This document shows positions 27,938-36,407 of a stretch of 64,000 bases of DNA, piece after piece (position 1 is the stretch's first letter; each line of letters starts with the position of its first letter). The translations under genes and the position numbers were made by a program. The notes beneath the pieces are model-generated. The model saw nothing but the letters and a program-made list of their open reading frames with translations, was not told the origin of the DNA and searched no databases. This DNA comes from Janthinobacterium tructae (GTDB lineage Bacteria > Pseudomonadota > Gammaproteobacteria > Burkholderiales > Burkholderiaceae_D), in assembly GCF_006517255.1 (NCBI RefSeq), contig NZ_CP041185.1:4712001-4776000 (forward strand), in the 5' to 3' direction.

Positions 27938-30337
27938 ATGACCAATTTCATCGTTAAAAAAGTAGCCGTCCTCGGCGCCGGCGTGATGGGCGCGCAGATC
28001 GCCGCCCATTGCATCAACGCGAAAGTGCCGGTCGTGCTGTTCGACTTGCCAGCGAAGGAAGGCCCGAAGAATGGCATCGTGCTGCGCGCCATCGAGAACC
28101 TGAAAAAACTGTCGCCTGCGCCGTTGGGCAACAAGGATGATGCATCGCTGATCCAGGTAGCCAACTACGAAGACAACCTGGACCTGCTGGCCGGTTGCGA
28201 CCTGATCATCGAAGCCATCGCCGAGCGCATGGACTGGAAACACGACCTGTATCAAAAGGTCGCACCGCACATCGGCCCGAACGCGATCTTCGCCTCGAAC
28301 ACCTCGGGCCTGTCGATCACCAAGCTGGCCGAAGGCTTCGACGCCGACCTGAAATCGCGCTACTGCGGCGTGCACTTCTTCAATCCGCCGCGCTATATGC
28401 ACCTGGTCGAGATCATCCCGACCGAGTTCACCAAGCCTGAAATCGCCGATCAGCTGGAAGGCTTTTTGACCACCACCCTGGGCAAGGGCGTCGTGCGCGC
28501 CAAGGATACGCCGAACTTCATCGCCAACCGCGTTGGCGTGTTCGGCATCCTGGCCATCGTGCACGAAGCCGAGAAATTCGGTCTGTCCGTGGACGTCGTC
28601 GATGACTTGACGGGCTCCAAGCTGGGCCGCGCCAAGTCGGGCACCTTCCGCACGGCGGACGTGGTCGGCCTGGACACCATGGGCCATGTGATCAAGACCA
28701 TGCAGGACTACCTGCCGAACGATCCCTTCGCTGCCGTCTACAAGACGCCGGCCGTGCTGGCGCAACTGGTGGAAAAAGGCGCACTGGGCCAGAAGAGCGG
28801 CGCGGGCTTCTACAAGAAAGTTGGCAAGGAAATTCAACGCCTCGATTTCGCTACCGGTGAATACGTCGCTGGCGGCGCCAAGGCTGCCGACATCATCGCC
28901 CGCATCCTGAAAGAAAAGGATCCGGTCAAGAAGATGAAGGCGCTGCGCGAATCGACGAATCCGCAAGGCCAGTTCCTGTGGGCGATCTTCCGCGACGCTT
29001 TCCACTACATCGCCATCCATCTGGACACCGTGGCCGACAATGCGCGCGACATCGACTTCGCCATGCGCTGGGGTTTCGGCTGGAACGTCGGTCCGTTTGA
29101 AACGTGGCAGGCATCGAACTGGCTGCAAGTGGCCAACTGGGTCAAGGAAGACATCGACGCCGGCCACGCGCTGTGCAACGCACCGCTGCCTGCATGGGTA
29201 TTCGAAGGCCCGGTCGCTGAAAAAGGCGGCGTGCACACGCCGGAAGGTTCGTATTCCGCCGTGTCGAACAGCTTCGTACCCCGCTCGAGCCTGGCCGTGT
29301 ACGACCGCCAGCCATTCCGCGCGCCCGTGCTGGGCAGCGGCGCCATCGACGGCAAGACCGCCGGCACCACCGTCTTCGAAGACGAATCCGTGCGCGTCTG
29401 GCATACGGGCGACGATGTATTGATCATCTCGTTCAAGACCAAGATGCACGTGATCGGTGAAGGCGTGATTAACGGACTCAAGCTCGCGTTGGCCGAAGCC
29501 GAGAAGAACTTCAAGGGCCTGGTGATCTGGCACGCGGACGCAGCCGAAGGCGGTGCCTTCTCGGCCGGCGCCGACCTGCAATCGGCCCTGCCAGCGTTCA
29601 TGCAAGGCGGCGTGAAAGCGGTCGACCCGATCATCGCCGAACTGCAAAACACCTTCATGTCGCTGAAATACGCGAACGTGCCGGTGATCGCCGCAGTCGC
29701 TGGCCTGGCCCTGGGCGGCGGTTGCGAGCTGGCGCTGCACTCCTCGAAGCGCGTGGCCTCGATCGAGTCCTACATCGGCCTGGTGGAAGTGGGCGTGGGT
29801 CTGATTCCAGCCGGCGGCGGCCTGAAGGAAGCGGCGCAGCGCGCCTACAAGGAAGCCAAGGGTAACGATATCCTGCAATTCCTGAAAACGGGCTTCACCA
29901 ATGCGGCCACCGCCAATGTGTCGAAATCGGCGCTGGAAGCGAAAAAAATGGGCTACCTGAAAGAAGACGACGTGATCGTGTTCAACGCCTACGAGCTGCT
30001 GCACGTGGCCAAGGTCGAAGCGCGCGCCATGTTCGACGCGGGCTTCCGTCCGCAACTGCCGTCGCTGATCCAGGTCACGGGCCGTTACGGCTGGGGCACC
30101 ATCAAGGCGCAGCTGGTCAACATGCGCGACGGCGGCTTCATTTCGGCGCACGATTTCAAGCTGGGCGAGATGATCGCCGAGATCGTATCGGGCGGCGACG
30201 TGGACCAGGGCAGTTTCGTCAGCGAACAGTGGCTGCTGGATATGGAACGCAAGGCATTCCTGGAGCTGTTGAACCATCCGAAAACCCAGGAACGGATCAT
30301 GGGCATGATGCAGACCGGTAAGCCGGTACGCAACTAA
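27938..30337 (+). CDS. Bifunctional 3-hydroxyacyl-CoA dehydrogenase / enoyl-CoA hydratase (FadB-like, dehydrogenase first)
   Basis: The 799-aa fusion has the domain order opposite to E. coli FadB. The NAD-binding dehydrogenase is N-terminal (VAVLGAGVMGAQIAAHC near residue 8, HFFNPPRYMHLVEIIP near 146, ANRVGVFG near 190). The crotonase domain is C-terminal (GGAFSAGADLQ near 538, GLALGGGCELAL near 588). It performs steps two and three of beta-oxidation. It starts 14 bp after the acyl-CoA dehydrogenase with AGGAAAAT as the ribosome-binding site. Confidence 0.94.
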   Translation: MTNFIVKKVAVLGAGVMGAQIAAHCINAKVPVVLFDLPAKEGPKNGIVLRAIENLKKLSPAPLGNKDDASLIQVANYEDNLDLLAGCDLIIEAIAERMDWKHDLYQKVAPHIGPNAIFASNTSGLSITKLAEGFDADLKSRYCGVHFFNPPRYMHLVEIIPTEFTKPEIADQLEGFLTTTLGKGVVRAKDTPNFIANRVGVFGILAIVHEAEKFGLSVDVVDDLTGSKLGRAKSGTFRTADVVGLDTMGHVIKTMQDYLPNDPFAAVYKTPAVLAQLVEKGALGQKSGAGFYKKVGKEIQRLDFATGEYVAGGAKAADIIARILKEKDPVKKMKALRESTNPQGQFLWAIFRDAFHYIAIHLDTVADNARDIDFAMRWGFGWNVGPFETWQASNWLQVANWVKEDIDAGHALCNAPLPAWVFEGPVAEKGGVHTPEGSYSAVSNSFVPRSSLAVYDRQPFRAPVLGSGAIDGKTAGTTVFEDESVRVWHTGDDVLIISFKTKMHVIGEGVINGLKLALAEAEKNFKGLVIWHADAAEGGAFSAGADLQSALPAFMQGGVKAVDPIIAELQNTFMSLKYANVPVIAAVAGLALGGGCELALHSSKRVASIESYIGLVEVGVGLIPAGGGLKEAAQRAYKEAKGNDILQFLKTGFTNAATANVSKSALEAKKMGYLKEDDVIVFNAYELLHVAKVEARAMFDAGFRPQLPSLIQVTGRYGWGTIKAQLVNMRDGGFISAHDFKLGEMIAEIVSGGDVDQGSFVSEQWLLDMERKAFLELLNHPKTQERIMGMMQTGKPVRN

Positions 30338-30348
30338 GCACAACGTCG

Positions 30349-30846
30349 ATGACGATCCTGTCACTCGTTTTTAAAGTACTGCTGCGCGTGAGGCCAAGCA
30401 TGGTGTATGACCGTATCAAACAACAGATGATGGACACCTTGCCCTTCGTGCGGCTGCTGGGGATCAGCATCGACGACATCGGCGCCGGCACCTCGAAGGT
30501 GTCGATGCCGGAAGATCCCAAACTGCATAATCACCTGGGCACGCAGCATGCGGGCGCCTTGTTTACCCTGGCCGAAACGGCTTCCGGCGCGGCCATGGCT
30601 GGCGGCTTCGCCGAGCTGATACTGGGCTTGCGCCCGGTGGCCAAGGAGTCGCGCATTCAGTACCAGAAGCTGGCCCGGGGCGCGACGCGCGCCGAAGGCC
30701 GGGTACCGGGCGACCTGACTGCATTGAAGGCGCAGCTGGCACAGGACGGCAAGGTGGCGTTTCCCGTGGAAGTCGATATCTTCGACTCCGAAGGCACGCT
30801 GGCGGCACAGGTGACGGTGGACTGGTATTTGTCGCAGAAGCGATAG
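30349..30846 (+). CDS. Hotdog-fold acyl-CoA thioesterase-like protein (DUF4442/PaaI type)
   Basis: The 165-aa protein has a hotdog domain: LHNHLGTQHAGALFTLAETASGAAM near residues 62-85 holds the active-site region, and VDIFDSEGTLAAQVTVDWYL is the last strand pair. It may start at MVYDRIKQQ (30400), since the first 17 residues are atypical. Its place between fadB-like and fadA-like genes suggests it releases stalled acyl-CoA. The substrate is unknown. Confidence 0.8.
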   Translation: MTILSLVFKVLLRVRPSMVYDRIKQQMMDTLPFVRLLGISIDDIGAGTSKVSMPEDPKLHNHLGTQHAGALFTLAETASGAAMAGGFAELILGLRPVAKESRIQYQKLARGATRAEGRVPGDLTALKAQLAQDGKVAFPVEVDIFDSEGTLAAQVTVDWYLSQKR

Positions 30847-30906
30847 GCCAGCATCCCGGACATTCGACAGAACACGAACCTCGTTCAACATCTTTGAAAG
30901 CATAAA

Positions 30907-32103
30907 ATGAGCAAACAACTTCAAGACGCCTACATCGTCTCTGCAACCCGCACCCCGATCGGCAAGGCGCCGCGCGGCATGTTCAGAAACACCCGCCCGG
31001 ACGACCTGCTGGTGCGCGTGCTGCAATCGGCCCTGGCGCAAGCGCCTGGCCTCGACCCGGCACTGATCACCGATGCCATCATCGGCTGCTCGTTCCCGGA
31101 AGCGGAGCAGGGCTTCAATATTGCGCGTAACTCGGTGCTGCTGGCCGGCTTGCCGAAAACCGTGGGCGGCGTCACCGTCAACCGTTACTGCGCTTCGGGC
31201 ATCACGGCGATTGCCATGGCGGCCGACCGCATCCGCGTGGGCGAAGCCGACGTGATGATCGCCGGCGGCATCGAATCGATGTCGATGGTGCCGATGATGG
31301 GCCATCACCCATCGATGAACCTGGACATGTTCAGCGATGAAAACATCGGCATGGCCTACGGCATGGGCCTGACGGCCGAAAAAGTGGCGCAGCAATGGAA
31401 GGTGTCGCGCGAACAGCAGGACGCGTTCTCCGTTGAATCGCACCGCCGCGCCATCGCCGCGCAGCAAGCCGGTTTCTTCAAGGCCGAAACGACGCCAGTC
31501 GAAATCATCACGCGCACGCCGAACCTGGCCACCGGCCAGGTGGACGTCTCGCGCCGCACCGTCGACACCGACGAAGGCGCGCGTGCCGATTCGACGATGG
31601 AGTCGCTGGGCAAACTCAAACCCGTGTTTGCCGCCAAGGGCACCGTCACGGCCGCCAACAGCTCGCAGATGTCCGACGGCGCCGGCGCGCTGCTGATCGT
31701 CAGCGAGAAGATTTTGCGCGAGCATAACCTGACCCCGCTGGCGAAATTCTCCTCGTTCGCCGTGCGCGGCGTGCCGCCGGAAATCATGGGCATCGGCCCG
31801 AAATTCGCCATTCCCGCAGCGTGCGCCGCCGCCGGCATCACGCAAGACCAGCTGGACTGGATCGAGCTGAACGAAGCGTTTGCCGCGCAAGCCCTGGCCG
31901 TCATCGGCGACCTGGGCCTGGACCCATCAAAGGTCAACCCGATGGGCGGCGCGATCGCCCTGGGCCACCCGCTGGGCGCGACCGGCGCCATCCGCGCGGC
32001 CACCGTGATTCACGCACTGCAGCGCACCAAGCAGAAGTACGGCATGGTCACGATGTGCGTGGGTGCCGGCATGGGCGCAGCAGGAATCTTCGAGCGCGTT
32101 TGA
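30907..32103 (+). CDS. fadA: Acetyl-CoA C-acyltransferase (3-ketoacyl-CoA thiolase)
   Basis: The 398-aa thiolase has the acyl-accepting Cys95 in VNRYCASGIT, the loop MIAGGIESMSM, catalytic His in GGAIALGHPLGATGAI near residue 355 and a second Cys in TMCVGAGMGAAGIF near 385. It carries out the last, thiolytic step of beta-oxidation, completing the set made by the upstream genes. The symbol follows function; phylogeny could place it in another thiolase clade. Confidence 0.92.
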   Translation: MSKQLQDAYIVSATRTPIGKAPRGMFRNTRPDDLLVRVLQSALAQAPGLDPALITDAIIGCSFPEAEQGFNIARNSVLLAGLPKTVGGVTVNRYCASGITAIAMAADRIRVGEADVMIAGGIESMSMVPMMGHHPSMNLDMFSDENIGMAYGMGLTAEKVAQQWKVSREQQDAFSVESHRRAIAAQQAGFFKAETTPVEIITRTPNLATGQVDVSRRTVDTDEGARADSTMESLGKLKPVFAAKGTVTAANSSQMSDGAGALLIVSEKILREHNLTPLAKFSSFAVRGVPPEIMGIGPKFAIPAACAAAGITQDQLDWIELNEAFAAQALAVIGDLGLDPSKVNPMGGAIALGHPLGATGAIRAATVIHALQRTKQKYGMVTMCVGAGMGAAGIFERV

Positions 32104-32104
32104 T

Positions 32105-32224
32105 GACACCTGGCATAAGCTACTGCGCGTTGCGATTCGCGGCCTACGATGCTCACTGTGCCTTCGCACAGCTGCGCGTCTCGGCCACAACTCGCTGCCG
32201 CTCGCTACGCTTCTGCCAGGCGTC
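32105..32224. repeat. Structured 120-bp intergenic element with inverted ends
   Basis: The ends are imperfect inverted repeats of 16 bp (GACACCTGGCATAAGC at 32105-32120 and, reversed, GACGCCTGGCAGAAGC at 32209-32224, two mismatches). In the middle, CTGTGC-CTTC-GCACAG at 32156-32171 is a perfect hairpin. There is no ORF. It looks like an interspersed non-coding repeat (BIME or miniature element) inserted after fadA. Confidence 0.55.
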
Positions 32225-32260
32225 GTGACGTAGGTGGTCAGATAAGATTAGTCAAAACTT

Positions 32261-32295
32261 GGGCGCTGAGGATACCTCGGCGCCCTTTATCTTTT
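32261..32295 (+). terminator. Rho-independent terminator upstream of the enoyl-CoA hydratase gene
   Basis: GGGCGCTGAGG-ATA-CCTCGGCGCCC forms an 11-bp stem with one T-G pair and a 3-nt loop, followed by TTTATCTTTTT. It lies 11 bp before the start of the next gene, so it separates that gene from the fad operon or acts as an attenuator. Confidence 0.7.
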
Positions 32296-32305
32296 TGGAG
32301 ACGAC

Positions 32306-33085
32306 ATGGATATTTTGTGCAGCAAGAGCGAGGGCATTTTGACCCTGGAATTCAACCGCCTGGAACGCAAGAACGCGATCACGGGCGCCATGTACCAGAC
32401 CCTGGCCGATGCGCTGGTGGCGGCCGAGACGGATGATGAGGTACGCGCCATCCTGATCTGCGGCAAGCGCGAGATTTTCACGGCCGGTAACGATCTCGAT
32501 GATTTCATGAAGACGGCGCGCCCGAAGGATGGTTCGCTCGACCATGACCGTCCCGTGTTTCAGTTCATGCGCGCCCTGTACGGCAGCAGCAAGCCCGTGG
32601 TGGCGGCAGTCTCCGGCCCCGCCATCGGCATCGGCACGACCTTGTTGATGCACTGCGACCTGGTGTATGCGGCCGACAACGCCAGCTTCTCGATGCCGTT
32701 CACGCAGCTGGGCCTGTGCCCGGAATTCGGCTCCAGCCTGCTGCTCACGCAACTGGCCGGCTACCCGCGCGCGGCGGAAAAGCTGATGCTGGGCGAGTCC
32801 TTCCCCGCCAGCGAAGCGCTGGAAATGGGCCTGGTGTCGAAAGTCGTGCCCCTGTACGACCTGATGACGTTCGCGCAAGGCCAGGCCGCCAAGCTGGTGG
32901 CCCTGCCAGCGGCCTCGATCCGCGCCACCAAGCGCCTGATGAAGCAAAGCCGCATGGAACCGATGAAGGCCGCCATCGCCGACGAAAACAAACTGTTCAG
33001 CGCCATGCTGGGCGGCGCCGAAGCGAAGGAAGCGTTTACGGCCTTCTTTGAAAAGCGCAAGCCGGATTTCAAGAAATTTGCCTGA
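32306..33085 (+). CDS. Enoyl-CoA hydratase/isomerase
   Basis: The 259-aa crotonase has the first oxyanion motif FTAGNDLDDFM near residue 62 and the second VSGPAIGIGTTLLMHCDLVYA near 105. PFTQLGLCPEFGSSLLLTQLAG follows, and the C-terminus has KSRMEPMKAAI-type helices. It probably hydrates or isomerises unsaturated acyl-CoA alongside the FadB-like enzyme. The GGAGACGAC Shine-Dalgarno follows the terminator hairpin directly. The exact reaction is unassigned. Confidence 0.87.
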   Translation: MDILCSKSEGILTLEFNRLERKNAITGAMYQTLADALVAAETDDEVRAILICGKREIFTAGNDLDDFMKTARPKDGSLDHDRPVFQFMRALYGSSKPVVAAVSGPAIGIGTTLLMHCDLVYAADNASFSMPFTQLGLCPEFGSSLLLTQLAGYPRAAEKLMLGESFPASEALEMGLVSKVVPLYDLMTFAQGQAAKLVALPAASIRATKRLMKQSRMEPMKAAIADENKLFSAMLGGAEAKEAFTAFFEKRKPDFKKFA

Positions 33086-33094
33086 GCTGAATGC

Positions 33095-33163
33095 CGGGGT
33101 CAGACCCCCGCGCCCGTTAGCGCAAGACTGTGCGTTAGCGGCCTTGAGGGTCCGACCCCAGAA
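33095..33163. repeat. GGGTC/GACCC intergenic element, copy 3 (split form)
   Basis: CGGGGTCAGACCCCCG at 33095-33110 and GAGGGTCCGACCCCAG at 33146-33161 flank a segment with a direct repeat of CGTTAGCG. It belongs with the elements at 1930 and 4655. It sits between the enoyl-CoA hydratase and the TetR gene. Confidence 0.55.
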
Positions 33164-33187
33164 TTTTTCTCTGGGTTCAACTTGCAC

Positions 33188-33202
33188 TAGACGACTGGTC
33201 TA
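33188..33202. promoter_or_regulatory. TetR operator 1 (upstream of the tetR gene)
   Basis: TAGAC-GACTG-GTCTA is a 15-bp inverted repeat just upstream of a TACAAT -10-like box (33210-33215) and of the tetR start. An almost identical copy lies at 33881-33895 before yqhD, so autorepression plus control of the downstream genes is likely. Confidence 0.75.
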
Positions 33203-33213
33203 ATTGTGCTACA

Positions 33214-33831
33214 ATGCCTCGCATGAAAGCTGAATACACCGACGTGCGCCAGCACATTATTGACCAGGGCAAGGCCATCATCACGCGCAAGGGCTTTGCC
33301 GGCGTGGGGTTGAACGAGATTTTGTCGGCCGCCGACGTGCCCAAGGGTTCGTTCTACCATTACTTCAAGTCCAAGGAATTGTTTGGCGAGGCGATGCTGG
33401 AAGATTACGTCGCCGGCTACCTGGCCGGGATGGAAGACGTGCTGGGCCAGCCGGGCCAGAGCGCGGCGCAGTCGCTGATGGCGTATTGGGCCAGCTGGAC
33501 CAGCGAAAGCCTCGATGGCAGCGGTTGCGATTGCCGCTGCCTGGTGGTCAAGCTCAGCAGCGAAGTGGCGGACATGTCCGAACCGATGCGCGTGGCGCTG
33601 CTCGATGGCACCCACCGCATCATCGCCAGGCTGGCCCTGGCCATCGCGCGGGGCAGGGTGGACGCTTCGCTGCCAACGGTGGCCGATCCGGCGCAAATGG
33701 CCGCCACCTTGTACCAGCTGTGGCTGGGCGCGGCCATGCTGACCAAGCTGCGGCGCGACGCCAGCGCCTTGCAAACGGCCTGGCGGGCGACCCTGGCCAT
33801 GCTGCAGCTGCCGGCGGACAGCTACCGATAG
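33214..33831 (+). CDS. TetR/AcrR family regulator of the yqhD operon
   Basis: The 205-aa protein has the N-terminal helix-turn-helix at about residues 25-55 (GFAGVGLNEILSAADVPKGSFYHYFKSKELF). The cysteine-containing middle (GSGCDCRCLVVKLSSE) could sense electrophiles, as in NemR-like regulators; this is inference. A second start, ATG at 33223 (MKAEYTDVRQ), is preferable if the TACAAT box at 33210 is the -10. Operators flank the gene at 33188 and 33881. Confidence 0.87.
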   Translation: MPRMKAEYTDVRQHIIDQGKAIITRKGFAGVGLNEILSAADVPKGSFYHYFKSKELFGEAMLEDYVAGYLAGMEDVLGQPGQSAAQSLMAYWASWTSESLDGSGCDCRCLVVKLSSEVADMSEPMRVALLDGTHRIIARLALAIARGRVDASLPTVADPAQMAATLYQLWLGAAMLTKLRRDASALQTAWRATLAMLQLPADSYR

Positions 33832-33842
33832 ACAGCCAGCAA

Positions 33843-33870
33843 GCGGACGCAGCACGTCCGCGTTTTTTTT
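33843..33870 (+). terminator. Rho-independent terminator after the tetR gene
   Basis: GCGGACG-CAGCA-CGTCCGC is followed by eight T. It lies 11 bp after the tetR stop and just before operator 2, so yqhD must start from its own operator-controlled promoter. Confidence 0.8.
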
Positions 33871-33880
33871 GAGTGAGTCA

Positions 33881-33895
33881 TAGACGACCAGTCTA
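33881..33895. promoter_or_regulatory. TetR operator 2 (upstream of yqhD)
   Basis: TAGAC-GACCA-GTCTA matches operator 1 in 13 of 15 positions and is itself palindromic. It lies 18 bp before the yqhD start codon, where bound repressor would block transcription. Confidence 0.75.
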
Positions 33896-33913
33896 ATAAT
33901 AAGGAGCGACAGC

Positions 33914-35071
33914 ATGAAAAATTTTGAATTCCATAACCCGACCCGTATCGTCTTCGGTCTTGATACCGTCGCCAAATTGTCCACCCTGGTGCCGCACGAT
34001 GCGCGCGTGCTGATCTTGTACGGCGGCGCCAGCGCGGAAAAGACCGGCACCCTGGCCGAAGTGCGCGCTGCGCTGGGCCAGCGCAGCGTGCAGGAGTTTG
34101 GCGGCATCGAACCCAATCCCAGCTATGAAACCCTGATGCGCGCCGTGGCGCAGGTGCGCAGCGAGAAACTGGACTTCCTGCTGGCCGTCGGTGGCGGCTC
34201 CGTTATCGATGGCACCAAGTTCGTCGCCGCGGCCGCCCTGTACGACGGCGAGCCGTGGGAAATCGCCGAGCGCGGCGGCGCCAATGTGCGTCAAGCCCTG
34301 CCGTTCGGCACGGTGCTGACCTTGCCAGCCACGGGGTCGGAAATGAACAACGGGGGCGTGGTGACGAAAAAAGCCACGCATGACAAGCTGAGTTTTCGCA
34401 GTCCGTTGCTGTACCCGCAATTTTCCGTGCTCGACCCCAGCAAAACGTTTACCTTGCCGGCCACGCAGGTGGCCAATGGCCTGGTCGACGCCTTTGTCCA
34501 CACGACGGAACAGTATCTGACCTATCCGGCGCAGGCGATGGTGCAGGACCGCTTTGCCGAAGGCTTGCTGCAGACCCTGGTCGAGATCGCCCCGCAGGCG
34601 ATCGCCGCGCCCGACGATTACGATACCCGCGCCAACCTGATGTGGACGGCCACCCTGGCCCTGAATGGCCTGATCGGCGCCGGCGTGCCGCAGGACTGGG
34701 CCACCCACATGATCGGCCACGAACTGACGGCCCTGTATGACATCGACCACGCGCGCACCCTGGCCCTGGTGCTGCCGGCACTGCTGGACGTGCAGCGCGA
34801 GCAGAAACGCGGCAAGTTGCTGCAATTTGGCGAACGTGTCTGGAACATCACGCAGGGCAGCGACGACGAGCGCATCGACATGGCCATCGCCAGCACCCGC
34901 GCCTTCTTTGAAGGCCTGGGCATCCCGACCCGTTTGTCCGCTTACCAGCTGGGCCAGGACGCGGTGGAAGCGGTACTGAAACAATTGGAAGCACACGGCA
35001 TGACCTCCCTCGGCGAACACCGCGATATCGACCTCGCGCGCAGCCGCCGTATCCTCGAAGCAGCACTGTAA
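33914..35071 (+). CDS. yqhD: NADPH-dependent iron-family alcohol dehydrogenase/aldehyde reductase YqhD
   Basis: The 385-aa protein matches E. coli YqhD (387 aa) along its length: MKNFEFHNPTRIVFG, FGGIEPNPSYETLMRAV, LLAVGGGSVIDGTKF (cofactor site near residue 95), VANGLVDAFVHTTEQY and GAGVPQDWATHMIGHELTA with the metal-ligand histidines, then DIDHARTLA. YqhD reduces short-chain and lipid-peroxidation aldehydes using NADPH. AAGGAGCGAC is the ribosome-binding site. It forms an operon with the DJ-1-like gene 22 bp downstream. Confidence 0.94.
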   Translation: MKNFEFHNPTRIVFGLDTVAKLSTLVPHDARVLILYGGASAEKTGTLAEVRAALGQRSVQEFGGIEPNPSYETLMRAVAQVRSEKLDFLLAVGGGSVIDGTKFVAAAALYDGEPWEIAERGGANVRQALPFGTVLTLPATGSEMNNGGVVTKKATHDKLSFRSPLLYPQFSVLDPSKTFTLPATQVANGLVDAFVHTTEQYLTYPAQAMVQDRFAEGLLQTLVEIAPQAIAAPDDYDTRANLMWTATLALNGLIGAGVPQDWATHMIGHELTALYDIDHARTLALVLPALLDVQREQKRGKLLQFGERVWNITQGSDDERIDMAIASTRAFFEGLGIPTRLSAYQLGQDAVEAVLKQLEAHGMTSLGEHRDIDLARSRRILEAAL

Positions 35072-35093
35072 CCCTGACATAAAAGAAAATAAC

Positions 35094-35771
35094 ATGAACA
35101 TCCTGATGGTACTGACCTCGCACGATCAACTGGGCGACACCGGCAAGAAAACCGGCTTCTGGCTGGAAGAATTCGCCGCGCCCTACTATGCCTTGCAGGA
35201 AGCGGGCGCCAAGCTGACGGTGGTCTCGCCCAACGGTGGCCAGCCGCCGCTGGACCCGAAAAGCGACGAACCGGATTCGCAAACGGACGCCACGCGCCGC
35301 TTCAAGCAGGACGCCGATGCGCAAGCCGTGCTGGCCAACACGGGCAAGCTGTCCGATGTGAAGGTGGCCGACTTTGACGCCGTGTTTTACCCGGGCGGCC
35401 ATGGTCCGCTGTGGGACCTGGCCGAAGACCCGCACTCGATCGCGCTGATCGAGCAGATGATCGCCGCCGGCAAACCCGTCGCCGCCGTCTGCCACGCGCC
35501 GGGCGTGCTGCGCCACGTGAAGGCGCTGGATGGCACGCCGCTGGTGCGCGGCAAGCAGGTGACGGGCTTTACGAATACGGAGGAAGACGCCGTCGGCTTG
35601 ACCGCCATCGTGCCTTTCCTGGTCGAGGACATGCTCAAGCAAAACGGCGGCGTCTACTCGAAGCTGGGCGACTGGCAGCCGTACGCCGTCACCGATGGCT
35701 TGCTGGTCACGGGCCAGAATCCCGCATCGTCGGAAGCGGCCGCGCAGGCGCTGCTCAAGCTGCTGGCCTGA
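35094..35771 (+). CDS. DJ-1/PfpI superfamily protein (type 1 glutamine amidotransferase-like, Hsp31/glyoxalase III type)
   Basis: The 225-aa protein has the nucleophile elbow Cys in AVCHAPGVLRHVK near residue 130 and an upstream acidic residue in YPGGHGPLWDLAEDP. FTNTEEDAVGLTAIVPFLVEDML is a signature of the Hsp31-like branch that converts methylglyoxal to lactate or repairs glycated molecules. Pairing with yqhD under one TetR operator supports an aldehyde-detoxification role. The precise activity is inferred. Confidence 0.88.
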   Translation: MNILMVLTSHDQLGDTGKKTGFWLEEFAAPYYALQEAGAKLTVVSPNGGQPPLDPKSDEPDSQTDATRRFKQDADAQAVLANTGKLSDVKVADFDAVFYPGGHGPLWDLAEDPHSIALIEQMIAAGKPVAAVCHAPGVLRHVKALDGTPLVRGKQVTGFTNTEEDAVGLTAIVPFLVEDMLKQNGGVYSKLGDWQPYAVTDGLLVTGQNPASSEAAAQALLKLLA

Positions 35772-35778
35772 TGCCAGG

Positions 35779-36372
35779 CTAGTGACCGGCGGTCATGCCC
35801 GCCAGGATCAGGCCGACCGAGGCGTGCCATTGCGTCTCGCTGGCGGGCCTGCCCGCCAGCGCATAGCCGTGTAAAAAATCGACGAGCGCATCGCGCCCGC
35901 GCAGCCGGGTTTTTTTGTCCAGCTCAAGGCCTTCCACGGCCAGCTCGAACAGCGCCGTGAATCGCTCGGCGACATCGGTTTGTTCCACCAGCCCGCGCGC
36001 CATCAGGCGCACGAAATACGGCGTGGCGCTGACCAGTTCCAGGTACAGCGCGCACAGCGCGAGCAGGCGCCGCAGGGGCGTTTGGCGCCGCGTAAACGGC
36101 GGCTGGCGCGGATCGAGCGCGGCAAAACGCTGCGCCATCAAGGCCAGCAATAATTCCTCTTTTCCCGCGTAGTAGTGATACACGGCCATGGCGTCGACGC
36201 CCAGGCTGTGCGCCAGCGCGCGCATGGAAAACGCTTCGCCTTGTTCTTCCAGCAGGACCTGGGCAGCGTGCAGGATGCTGGCGTTGTCCAGCGCGGGCGC
36301 GATGCGGCGGGGGCGGCCCGCGCGGCGCACGGGATGTTCAATAGCTTGAATTTTTGGCGGTTTCATGGGCAT
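35779..36372 (-). CDS. TetR/AcrR family regulator, divergent to a DHFR-like gene
   Basis: The 197-aa protein has the helix-turn-helix near residues 45-75 (FSMRALAHSLGVDAMAVYHYYAGKEELL) and a TetR_C-type ligand domain. Two start codons are close together (36372 and 36366, MKPPKIQAIEHP). The second leaves the palindromic operator at 36373-36391 fully outside the coding region and is preferred. Ligand unknown. Confidence 0.85.
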   Translation of the reverse strand: MPMKPPKIQAIEHPVRRAGRPRRIAPALDNASILHAAQVLLEEQGEAFSMRALAHSLGVDAMAVYHYYAGKEELLLALMAQRFAALDPRQPPFTRRQTPLRRLLALCALYLELVSATPYFVRLMARGLVEQTDVAERFTALFELAVEGLELDKKTRLRGRDALVDFLHGYALAGRPASETQWHASVGLILAGMTAGH

Positions 36373-36391
36373 AATTCTACACCGTAGAATT
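36373..36391. promoter_or_regulatory. TetR operator between the divergent tetR and DHFR-like genes
   Basis: AATTCTAC-ACC-GTAGAATT is a perfect 8-3-8 inverted repeat filling half of the 35-bp divergent gap. Its place and symmetry fit a TetR dimer site controlling both genes. Confidence 0.75.
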
Positions 36392-36407
36392 AATTGGGGA
36401 GTGCTTC

